This document shows, in pieces, positions 7,594 to 15,676 of a DNA stretch of 16,418 nt. A program made the translations under genes and the position numbers. The notes beneath the pieces are model-generated. The model searched no databases and had not been told where the DNA came from. It saw nothing but the letters and a program-made list of their open reading frames with translations. The stretch is from the NCBI GenBank assembly GCA_003506095.1, contig DNWZ01000137.1:1-16418 (forward strand). The letters are read 5' to 3'. The DNA comes from Planctomycetaceae bacterium (GTDB lineage: Bacteria > Planctomycetota > Planctomycetia > Pirellulales > Pirellulaceae). Within the stretch, counting starts at the first letter, position 1; each line of letters opens with the position of its first letter.

Positions 7594-8868
7594 CTACTCC
7601 GTGTGAAGGTAAAGGTTCTTGTCGGGGCTGTAGTAGTACAGCTGATCATCGGCGGCGCACACTTGCTTCCAATCCAACCTTGATTCTTTTCCATCGCTTT
7701 CCAGCGAGGTTCCTACGATACAGACCAGGCCCTGCGGCAAAATTATGCGACGGTCGATCATGTACTCGCTGCTGGCGACCAAAATCGCAACCTCAGTAGC
7801 GGGAAATACTTTTTGAGCAACGGTCTGCACGTACTTGGAAACTTCCTGGGTATTGGGGAAATTTGCGTAAGCAGAGTCCTCCGACAGACTTGTGATATCC
7901 AGCGCCACAAAGTTACCTTTGATGGAATCATTGGTCGCCACCTCAGCATGGAACTTTATTTTTGAATCTCCCGCCTGCTGGCCGATCTGCCGGATCAGCT
8001 TAACTTGTGCGAGGTTTAAAGCCCCCTTCTTTGCTGGTATCCAATACAGATTGACTTGGCTGGTCTTCTGCTTGCGCAGCCTGGAAATAAGCAAATCAGT
8101 CAGTGTCGAAGGTGGCGTCTGGTTCTTAAACGTCTCTTGGGCCGGTGATACCGGTGGTTTCGTCAATTTCGATTGTATGTCGGAGATCGACGTTTGGATG
8201 CTCTTGATGCCTATGTTCAACGGCTCCAATTTGGCTAGTTGTTCCGTGGCGGTTTTGATCTGTTGCTCTTTCGACTCGAGTTCACTTGTTGCGATTTCAA
8301 GTTGCTTGCGTGCGTCTCTTAGATCATCTATATGTTTGTCGAGTTCTTTTTGTTGTTCATTGAGTTTAGCACTCAGCTCTTTAATCGTGTCGGTCTGCTG
8401 CATTTCCACGTCTGGACCCGGTTTGTCAATCGACGGCGCGTTCGTGGCGACTGTTGACTGCTGCGTCTCCGGATTCTCAACAATGGTTTCGGCTTCGCTT
8501 GCGTCGCTCGGTGCGACCGGATCATCTTGACTCGTATCCTCTGTTGCGGCAGCCGGCTCGGGCCCTCCACCGTTCGATCTTGCGATTTGAAGGAGAATTA
8601 ACAGGGGCAATAGCAAAACGCAGGCGAAAACGATGGAGCAGATCCCCCGGATAACCTTTGATGATTTCTTTCGAGGGATCAACCGTTCCTTCAAAGACTG
8701 GACCTCGCGAATGTCCGGCAGAGGCTCCGCGTTGTTCTTATCAACCTTACCGACTGCGATCGTACCGCCGACGATCGCGTCAATCGCCGAGTCAATTGCC
8801 TCCGATCCAGATTTGGTCGTGGGCTTAACAACCGAAGGACCACCAAGTGTTCTGCTTTTCCGGCTCAT
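7594..8868 (-). CDS. Bitopic membrane protein with long coiled coil, unknown family
   Basis: A 424-residue protein. Residues 1-72 are basic and polar (probably cytoplasmic), followed by one hydrophobic helix at about 73-96 (ICSIVFACVLLLPLLILLQI). A Pro/Ala/Thr/Glu-rich linker runs to about 155, then a heptad-like coiled coil at about 156-236 (for example IKELSAKLNEQQKELDKHI), and a folded C-terminal domain at about 268-424. No known family is recognised. The layout resembles MotB/OmpA-type stator or anchor proteins (one helix, coiled coil, extracytoplasmic domain), but I do not see an OmpA peptidoglycan-binding motif, so this is only an architectural analogy. Its ATG overlaps the previous stop codon by 4 bases (ATGA), and AGGAG lies 10 bases before the start. 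The next gene begins 10 bases after its stop. Confidence 0.7.
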   Translation of the reverse strand: MSRKSRTLGGPSVVKPTTKSGSEAIDSAIDAIVGGTIAVGKVDKNNAEPLPDIREVQSLKERLIPRKKSSKVIRGICSIVFACVLLLPLLILLQIARSNGGGPEPAAATEDTSQDDPVAPSDASEAETIVENPETQQSTVATNAPSIDKPGPDVEMQQTDTIKELSAKLNEQQKELDKHIDDLRDARKQLEIATSELESKEQQIKTATEQLAKLEPLNIGIKSIQTSISDIQSKLTKPPVSPAQETFKNQTPPSTLTDLLISRLRKQKTSQVNLYWIPAKKGALNLAQVKLIRQIGQQAGDSKIKFHAEVATNDSIKGNFVALDITSLSEDSAYANFPNTQEVSKYVQTVAQKVFPATEVAILVASSEYMIDRRIILPQGLVCIVGTSLESDGKESRLDWKQVCAADDQLYYYSPDKNLYLHTE

Positions 8869-11012
8869 CGGCTGACATCTCCTGCTCTTTCCGCTATTGC
8901 TTTTACTCGTTCGATCAGGGCCGTCGGCTTGCTTGATGCCGGAAAGAAATCGACGGAACGATCCACTAACTCAGTTCCCCAACGCTCCGTATAGCCAGGC
9001 ATGTAGTGATTGAACAACCACCGTGAAGCGGAGGGTCCATCAACCCAAAGCAAATGAGTTTGTATCGGTTTGTCGTCGAAAGTGATCTTATTCTTAACAT
9101 CGGCCCGTTCGTTCATCGGTACTTGCTGGAACCATAGAACGACGGCTCGATTGGGGCGATTCGGATTTTCGTTGATCGCCGACGTCGCCGCATCGATCCG
9201 CGTCAATAGTGCTTCGTAATCGTTTAATTCGGCGACTTCGATTGGTGGCGGTGTGCCCTGCTGCCACGGGAACTGCACCTTTGCGCCAACAAAGATCAGA
9301 CTGCGACTGGCTAGATTCTCTTTCCCTATCGTGTCTATTATTTCCGATAGAGAATCCCGCTTCAAATCCCAGAACTCCTGCAGATAGGGATTATATATCA
9401 CCAGTACGGCAATCTTGCTGCTCGCGGGCGGCGGCGTCTCTTTATCCTCATCACGAAGCGTCACCCGCAATGGCGGCAGCCTAACGCCAGCACTCGGTAC
9501 CGGAGCGGAATGAGGAACAATGCGTATTGCGGTGGTCCAGTCTTCCTGATGCTGCTGGTCGTCGTTCGCGTAAACTTCGAACTTTGCACTAGGATTGTCG
9601 TTGGTTAACTTTACGATGGTGGGTCTCAGTACCATTCGGGAACCAGAGCGGCCATCGACTTGAACAATTCCAGGAGCCGGATCGAGTGACATCGAAAGCG
9701 AATATCCCGATTCGGGCAATTTCTGAGTTGTTTGAAGTATTACAGAAAAACGTGGTTTTCCAGCCGGAGAGGCTTCTTCGGTAATGATGATCGGAGCATT
9801 TAGATCACGCTGCGAATCTGTCCTGGATTCAGGCTCGACCCGCAGGCTCACTTCAAAAACATCATCGTCCTCCAGAGAAATTGACAACGGGCGGCTGGCT
9901 ACGTCTCCTGATCTTGCTACTAACGAGTACATCTCGCTGGGACTTGGGATCTTGTCGTCGAGTACAGAAACGGTGAAGGCTTTAGATTGCGTGCCCGCCG
10001 GGAGCACAAGCGCTTTGTCATTTAATCGCAATCTCGGTGACTGGTCGCCGGGCGGATCCCACATCAGATCGATTTCAACCGGAATCGGCTGGCCAGGATC
10101 AAATGTAGCGCTGACCTCGAAATCAATCTCGCCTTGACCCTCCAAAGCCGTGTTGGATCCATCGGTCGTTCGCAAAGTCAACGATTTCAAGGCCGCCATC
10201 TTTGGCATCGGGTATTCCAACCAGCGCTGCTCGGTGCGGGGTTGAACATCGCTTCGCCGCATCACGCGGATATCAACTGTTCCGAAAGGCGGCTTGATGC
10301 CTTGCCCCAGCAGATCATCTGTGATGGAAACTTCGGTTTCCCCGGCGCGCATCACGATGTTGCCACTATGGTTTATGTCCTGTCCCATCACGCTGTACTG
10401 GAAATCAAGATCCTTTTCATAAACACGGTTCGTCTTCAACATCAAATTAATGCTATTACGTTGGTCATCGGTAATCACCGCCTTGCTGCGGAACGCTTTC
10501 CCCGCAACTTCGGAAAACAGCTCCCAAGACAGACTGGGCATTAAATCGACCAGATGCTCTCTCGGTTCGGCGACAGTCAATGGTTCCGGCGGCAAGAGCC
10601 GAATGGTTGTCTGCTGCTGATTAGCAATTTCCGCAAAGTTGGTGCTGAGTTGAATGCAGGCACGTTCACTGAAGGGTGCAAAGGTCAGCGTTCCCGTCGC
10701 GATTCGCCTATCGTCCCGATCGCTTTGCACAAGTCGCTGTTGGGCGACACCGTCGATAAAGCAAGGCAGCTCCAACTCAAAAGGAACCTCAACGACATGA
10801 TCCAATCGCCGATTCAAACGAACAGGAATCTGCATCACCACCAGCTTGCTATCCGTATCAGGAACGGAGAAAAGGGAGCCGGGGTGTTCAAACTGGACCG
10901 ACGTGTGCTGTTCTTGCGGCATGCGCCACAACACCCATTGCCGGGACGCCAGCAGCAAAAATGAACAAGCAACGGTCCAAAGGATCGCTCGCGAGACTTC
11001 GCCGTTTCTCAT
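8865..11012 (-). CDS. Membrane-anchored protein with Calx-beta-like repeats and Rossmann-like C-terminal domain
   Basis: A 715-residue protein with one N-terminal hydrophobic helix (about 9-28, ILWTVACSFLLLAS), a signal anchor that puts the rest outside the cytoplasm. Residues about 55-525 are beta-strand rich. Two segments end in the acidic strand typical of Calx-beta repeats: LSISLEDDD (376-384, preceded by LPAGTQSKAFTVSVLDDK) and LRVTLRDED (515-523). Two earlier, weaker repeats may lie at about 55-145 and 170-255. Residues about 532-715 alternate strands and helices (KIAVLVIYNP, SRSLIFVGAKV, RAVVLWFQQV, THLLWVDG) and could be a Rossmann-like or vWA-like fold without metal-binding residues. 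ATG 11012 is preferred: it lies 10 bases after the previous stop, with TAAGG at that stop acting as the ribosome site. The upstream ATG 11060 lies inside the previous gene with its GAGG too close. The function is unknown; adhesion or ligand sensing is a guess. Confidence 0.7.
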   Translation of the reverse strand: MRNGEVSRAILWTVACSFLLLASRQWVLWRMPQEQHTSVQFEHPGSLFSVPDTDSKLVVMQIPVRLNRRLDHVVEVPFELELPCFIDGVAQQRLVQSDRDDRRIATGTLTFAPFSERACIQLSTNFAEIANQQQTTIRLLPPEPLTVAEPREHLVDLMPSLSWELFSEVAGKAFRSKAVITDDQRNSINLMLKTNRVYEKDLDFQYSVMGQDINHSGNIVMRAGETEVSITDDLLGQGIKPPFGTVDIRVMRRSDVQPRTEQRWLEYPMPKMAALKSLTLRTTDGSNTALEGQGEIDFEVSATFDPGQPIPVEIDLMWDPPGDQSPRLRLNDKALVLPAGTQSKAFTVSVLDDKIPSPSEMYSLVARSGDVASRPLSISLEDDDVFEVSLRVEPESRTDSQRDLNAPIIITEEASPAGKPRFSVILQTTQKLPESGYSLSMSLDPAPGIVQVDGRSGSRMVLRPTIVKLTNDNPSAKFEVYANDDQQHQEDWTTAIRIVPHSAPVPSAGVRLPPLRVTLRDEDKETPPPASSKIAVLVIYNPYLQEFWDLKRDSLSEIIDTIGKENLASRSLIFVGAKVQFPWQQGTPPPIEVAELNDYEALLTRIDAATSAINENPNRPNRAVVLWFQQVPMNERADVKNKITFDDKPIQTHLLWVDGPSASRWLFNHYMPGYTERWGTELVDRSVDFFPASSKPTALIERVKAIAERAGDVSR

Positions 11013-11022
11013 TGCTTGCACC

Positions 11023-12039
11023 TTAGAAAATTGAATCGGTGGGGTCGCCAGACGAGCCATGCCTCAGAGCAGACTGACGTGTTGGGTCAAGGGCATCTCG
11101 GTGATGTCCATCTTCGTCGCTATGCCAAGGCTCAGAGTTTTCCGCCATTGATGCCGATTCGTCCCATGCGTGCTCAAAAGGACTGGACTGCGTTGATGCA
11201 GCTTGGTCATCGGGTTTATTACTGGAGTCCCCAAACGGATCCGACGCAGCAGCGAAACCTCCAGAGGGGAACGAAGACGCAAACGGGTCGTCAATGACAC
11301 CATCTCTTGTCGCAAACGGATCGCTTTCCGGTCCAGTACCGGCGTTTTCGATACTCGCGTCAGTATCCGCCAAGGGAAGTTGCAGTTGTATCTCACAGCC
11401 AGTCTTGAACAGCGTTTCTTCATACCAGTTCGTCACGTCGCTTGCGGACAGCATAGATAGAATCAAAGAAGCAAAAAACAATACACTTGCCGACCCGATC
11501 CCTAAAACAAGCGCGCTGAGTGAATCCGACGGCAACACCGCCTGATGGTTATCTAGCGTTCTGGCCGCGAACAAAAGCACCCACAGAAATAGTAAAGCAG
11601 TGCATCCAATCTGCAGGTAAGCCCAGCGTTGTGATAGACGCCCCTGAATATCGTCACGAAGAGACTGTAGTGACTGGCGAGCTGGAATTTGATCTGCAGT
11701 TCCCAGTGTGCCCGCCGAACGGATCGACGCCAGTTCATACGCCGCGTGGGCCGCCGCACCATCGCCCCCGTCGCGAATCCCCTGACGCCACTGGAAATAA
11801 TAAAAGATCTGTGCAATCAGCCAGCAAGTCAACGCCACAAAAACAAAGACAATCAAAGAGAAGACCGGGTGTTTTATAGAATTAAGTAAGCCCATATGAG
11901 CGGACTTGTCTAAAAACACAAAGTAAATCGAAGCTGCGGTTGCCATCGCAGTAACAGGTCCCCACAGATACCACGCGGGCGATTGAGGAAGGCAATCGCT
12001 AAGATTTCTTTTCGTTTGGTTTGTCATCGAATGATTCAT
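11023..12039 (-). CDS. Four-helix membrane protein with acidic DPF-motif tail, unknown family
   Basis: A 338-residue protein with hydrophobic helices at about 24-43, 59-82, 140-160 and 175-198, and a polar loop of about 57 residues between helices 2 and 3. The last 140 residues are acidic, low-complexity and probably disordered, with the motif DPF at 240, 251 and 267 and a related SPF at about 286. The helix-pair, loop, helix-pair layout recalls MotA/ExbB-type channel proteins, but I see none of their conserved sequence, so the analogy is topological only. The start is ATG 12039 with a weak AAGAG site; an in-frame ATG four codons later has no better site. It is 49 bases downstream of the large gene, the widest gap in the operon. 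The tail looks suited to recruiting partner proteins on the cytoplasmic side (inference). Confidence 0.7.
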   Translation of the reverse strand: MNHSMTNQTKRNLSDCLPQSPAWYLWGPVTAMATAASIYFVFLDKSAHMGLLNSIKHPVFSLIVFVFVALTCWLIAQIFYYFQWRQGIRDGGDGAAAHAAYELASIRSAGTLGTADQIPARQSLQSLRDDIQGRLSQRWAYLQIGCTALLFLWVLLFAARTLDNHQAVLPSDSLSALVLGIGSASVLFFASLILSMLSASDVTNWYEETLFKTGCEIQLQLPLADTDASIENAGTGPESDPFATRDGVIDDPFASSFPSGGFAAASDPFGDSSNKPDDQAASTQSSPFEHAWDESASMAENSEPWHSDEDGHHRDALDPTRQSALRHGSSGDPTDSIF

Positions 12040-12088
12040 AATGAGCTCTTAGGTTCATGCCCACTAAAGCGAAACAATAAGGTGTGCC

Positions 12089-15000
12089 TTATGATGCCGA
12101 AGTGCGTATCGTCTCTAGTTCAACTGTGGCAAAGACCCGCGGGCGATCTTCACCCTTATAGTAAAGTCCCGGCTGCACCACCTTTGCGATCTTGCCGCGC
12201 TGCACCCGATCACCGCGACGCAAAGTGCTGTCGACCAATTTGACCGACGATCCGTATTGGAACCAACGTTCCACGTCCATTCTAAAATCCGACATAAATG
12301 TTTGGTTGATTGGATAGGTCAGCAAGCTATAGTGTTCGAGTAATTTACGTAGCGAGTTGTCGCATTTAACTAACTGATCTTCGGACAAGATTCCTTTCGG
12401 ACGAATTTCGGACCAATAGACTTGATGAAGCCGTTCCAGTTCGACCAATAACGCGTGACCGTCACCACGATCCGCTTGGTAGACCAAGCGAGGCAGATTC
12501 TTCAGCGACTTGTGCAAGAACTGAGACGTCGATTCGACGCCACTGTTTTCAGCAATCTGAGCAAGTTGTTTGAGTGTTTTCTGCCCCGGAGGAGCCGGTC
12601 CCAGCGAACAGACCGCTTCACACTCCTGGATTATCTCGCCAGCGGCGAACACGCCGAACCTGCTCAACTCCACCCGACCCTTCTCCTTATCGTCGGAAAA
12701 CTCGGGATGAGGGCTCGCATTGCTTTCGTCCCACTGCGTACTATTCGCGTAGTCCAGGCCAGCCGGAGTAATCCTCACGTCAACATCAACGCTGACAGCG
12801 ACCAAGCATTCGATCACACGGTTAATTCCTTCACGAGTAACCGTTGCCGGCAGTTCGCGGGAGTACTCGTGAACTTCGTTTACCGTATCCGTTATCGCTC
12901 GTCCGATCGACATCTTTTTGGGGTATGCAACATCCCAATCAATGCGACGATGATAGTCACGCAGGGCGACCAATAAGATCGACAAGGAGGTTCGCAACGT
13001 ATGATTTTCATCGCCCTTCAATTCGCATCGCACAACTTCCAATGCCGCGTTGCATTTAGGGATGGGCGCATCAAGATCGCTGCTTTGACTGAGACAGACT
13101 ATGCATTGGCCGACTTCCACCGCAAACTTCACCTCGTCGTAGGGTGGCTGATCTACGACCGTATCAATCGGTTGAGGGCTAAATTGGTAATGGATCAACG
13201 GGCCATTGGTCAGCGAAGTTGCGGGCCACGTTAAACGCCTGGCATGAAGATCGGGACAGGGTAACACTGGGATAACACTGCTCAATCTTTCGTACCAGAG
13301 AATCTCGACATCGTTTTGTATTTCGCACATCAAATGGTGCACCCACGCGTTTAGCCAAGCAATATCAACTGCAGACCGTGACAATTGTCTGCGTAACTCA
13401 TTGCACGCCAACTTGAACGCATCAGGGGTCTGCTGCAGTTCAAACGGCATCACAACGAGTCGCCGCCAAAACTGTGTAATCGCTTTATCTTTTGCGGCAA
13501 AATCGGGACAGGGCAACTGAATCCAGTCCAGAATTTCACTCGGCAGAGCACCGGAACTGACTCCAACACGCGACGCAGTTTGTTGTTCCCACCCGTCGGC
13601 GGAAAGGACCGTGCCGACCGGCGACGAGTCTTTGATCCACTCAAAATTCTGCAGCGTTCGCACTTCTTCTTGATTCAGCGGATGATAACCCTGTCTTGAA
13701 ACATCCCACCTCGGCACTGATTGTCCGCCGCTAAGTTCGAATATCTCATACAGCTCGCCAGCGATCGCCCGGAAAACTGAGGAATGTTCTTCAATAAGAT
13801 CGGTGGGGTGATCGAAAAACAACTGGAAGAGTTGCCATGCAACGCGGCGAGTCATTGCCGATTTATCTTCACCGCCCTGATGGTCGAAAACCGCCAAGCG
13901 ATACTGGTCCACCAACGGCCACTGCTCCCATTGGGGCGTCTTCGCGCGTAATAACTCGATGCGATCCCAGTGGTCCGCCAGCCAAATTGCTAGTGGTCCG
14001 GTGTTATCGTCGCCAGCGGAAACCAATATATGTGGTGTCGTTGATTGGTCGGCGAACCAGCTTATCACGACCGACTTGCGTCCTGGCATCGGAATACCCC
14101 GGCACAATCGTACCGACGCGGCGCGACGCAGTTCTTCGCCTGTCGCACTACGGAACTCAACGCCTTCCGCAATCAGTGCATCCTGCAAAGATGACAACGC
14201 GGCCGACTCGCTGTCACTCCAATCGGAACCGGGCAGTGTCGTCGCCAGCACCAACTCATGAACTAGCGCTTCGATTGCACCTTTGCAAAGCGCTACGGAT
14301 GTTTCATCCGCAACTTCAAACCATTGTTTCACAGTCGCTGCCGATGGAGATTGTCCAATTAAGGACTTCAGCTCATGACAGATTAAACACAGAACTCGCA
14401 ACCCGGGGTTAGTTAGTTTTTGCACCTGGTGGAGCCGCCAGTACAGCTTTGGCACCTCTCGAGGGCGGCTAAATTTGGCCGGAACAATCACGCGACGAAG
14501 TCCACTAACCGACGTGGCGACCAGACCGGCTGCCAGCAACCCAGCAGGTTTCTCAGGCTCGGTCAGCTCGACTTCAAAAGCCTCAGACGCACCCGAACTC
14601 ATATTCGCTTTTACATCGGTCTGTTGAATATGGCTCGCCTCGATGATCGTGATTTTCTCATCCGCCGTCGAAGCCAGTTGATTAGCCCAGGCATCCGTCA
14701 GCTTCCAAATCGTTCTTGGTATTTGCTGGGATTGAGCGATCCGATCCCACGTGCGGATCACCAGCAAAATACAACGCAATCGTAAGTCTCGCTCCTCGAT
14801 GACCTCGATCTCCTCGGCAGACGCTCCGCTAAGCTCGCAACAAAATTTCGGTTCTAACCCATCTATTGCATCAAGCAATTGCGAGTCATTGGATTTATAA
14901 AGGCTGACAAAGTAGTCATCCACGGATGCGGCGATCGGCTCGCGATCGGATTGTGAAGAATCATCAAGCGAGAATAGGCACCGTTCAATTGCTGTCAGTC

Positions 15001-15676
15001 TCGTTGCAATCGCTGTTTCCGGTGCTTCAGCGAGGATATGGCGAAGTGTCGATTGGTTTGCTTGTAGAAGCGTCATCATCGGTTCATGATGGTCACGCAA
15101 CCAACGACGGGTCGGTCCGAATAGATATCGAGGCAGAAACCCATTTAATTGGCTCAGACACAACATAGCCGCCCCATTGGCAACTTCCAGTTCCCTCAAC
15201 AATGGTGCCATCGTCGCACCTCGCAGAGCCGCTCGTAGACCGCTTTCACATTGCCTTGCCCAACGTAAACCCAACAGCGATCGTTCAATAATGCTCTTCA
15301 ATCGCAAGTCGATCGAATCGCCGTGTGGATGAGCATCATCGATCTGGGTCCATTGTTGACACCAGTGGAGAAGTTGTCGGTCGTCATGAAAATCATCGGC
15401 AAAACCCTGAAGCACTTTGTCGTAAGTCACCGACTTGGAAATTGAAACACGCTGAGCAATGGCCTTAACAACATCTTTCAGGAACACTGGCGTCAATCGC
15501 GAGATCAACTGGTTTCGAAAAGTCTCGGTCAGCTCGATCGCTTCGCCTAATCGGTTTTCACCGTCGAAGGCAGAGGCCGCACGGAGTTCGAGAACCAAGT
15601 GATCAAGCCGTAGCACATTCCGGATTTCGCCCACTACTTTCCTGCGTTTCCAATCGCCGATCTTGAAGGCCTGCAT
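12089..15676 (-). CDS. Large 1195-residue protein of unknown family with GrpE-like C-terminal tail
   Basis: No signal peptide or membrane helix is evident, so it is probably cytoplasmic. It is helix-rich through most of its length and has no Walker A motif, no kinase motifs and no zinc cluster that I can see. The moderately hydrophobic stretch GLLAAGLVATSVSGL (about 379-393) is too short and mixed for a firm membrane call. The last ~40 residues (RRGDRVQRGKIAKVVQPGLY, then RPRVFATVEL) resemble the beta domain of GrpE, where a 'G-V-V-QKGY' strand is followed by an RPA-V-V strand. Since the gene directly upstream encodes an Hsp70-like protein, an exchange-factor-like role is worth testing; it is inference. 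ATG 15676 shares its A with the upstream TGA (TGATG) and has GGAG 7 bases before it; a GTG one codon earlier is less likely. Confidence 0.7.
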   Translation of the reverse strand: MQAFKIGDWKRRKVVGEIRNVLRLDHLVLELRAASAFDGENRLGEAIELTETFRNQLISRLTPVFLKDVVKAIAQRVSISKSVTYDKVLQGFADDFHDDRQLLHWCQQWTQIDDAHPHGDSIDLRLKSIIERSLLGLRWARQCESGLRAALRGATMAPLLRELEVANGAAMLCLSQLNGFLPRYLFGPTRRWLRDHHEPMMTLLQANQSTLRHILAEAPETAIATRLTAIERCLFSLDDSSQSDREPIAASVDDYFVSLYKSNDSQLLDAIDGLEPKFCCELSGASAEEIEVIEERDLRLRCILLVIRTWDRIAQSQQIPRTIWKLTDAWANQLASTADEKITIIEASHIQQTDVKANMSSGASEAFEVELTEPEKPAGLLAAGLVATSVSGLRRVIVPAKFSRPREVPKLYWRLHQVQKLTNPGLRVLCLICHELKSLIGQSPSAATVKQWFEVADETSVALCKGAIEALVHELVLATTLPGSDWSDSESAALSSLQDALIAEGVEFRSATGEELRRAASVRLCRGIPMPGRKSVVISWFADQSTTPHILVSAGDDNTGPLAIWLADHWDRIELLRAKTPQWEQWPLVDQYRLAVFDHQGGEDKSAMTRRVAWQLFQLFFDHPTDLIEEHSSVFRAIAGELYEIFELSGGQSVPRWDVSRQGYHPLNQEEVRTLQNFEWIKDSSPVGTVLSADGWEQQTASRVGVSSGALPSEILDWIQLPCPDFAAKDKAITQFWRRLVVMPFELQQTPDAFKLACNELRRQLSRSAVDIAWLNAWVHHLMCEIQNDVEILWYERLSSVIPVLPCPDLHARRLTWPATSLTNGPLIHYQFSPQPIDTVVDQPPYDEVKFAVEVGQCIVCLSQSSDLDAPIPKCNAALEVVRCELKGDENHTLRTSLSILLVALRDYHRRIDWDVAYPKKMSIGRAITDTVNEVHEYSRELPATVTREGINRVIECLVAVSVDVDVRITPAGLDYANSTQWDESNASPHPEFSDDKEKGRVELSRFGVFAAGEIIQECEAVCSLGPAPPGQKTLKQLAQIAENSGVESTSQFLHKSLKNLPRLVYQADRGDGHALLVELERLHQVYWSEIRPKGILSEDQLVKCDNSLRKLLEHYSLLTYPINQTFMSDFRMDVERWFQYGSSVKLVDSTLRRGDRVQRGKIAKVVQPGLYYKGEDRPRVFATVELETIRTSAS

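Noticed and set aside
7892..8530. Long plus-strand open frame (212 codons) opposite the coiled-coil gene
   Set aside because: Its Ser/Leu/Cys-rich product is the usual antisense shadow of a Glu/Lys/Gln-rich coiled coil; the minus-strand gene has a start overlap, a ribosome site, a membrane helix and operon context.
13837..14412. Plus-strand open frame of 191 codons opposite the 1195-residue gene
   Set aside because: Low-complexity basic product with no family resemblance or ribosome site, fully inside a well-supported minus-strand gene.
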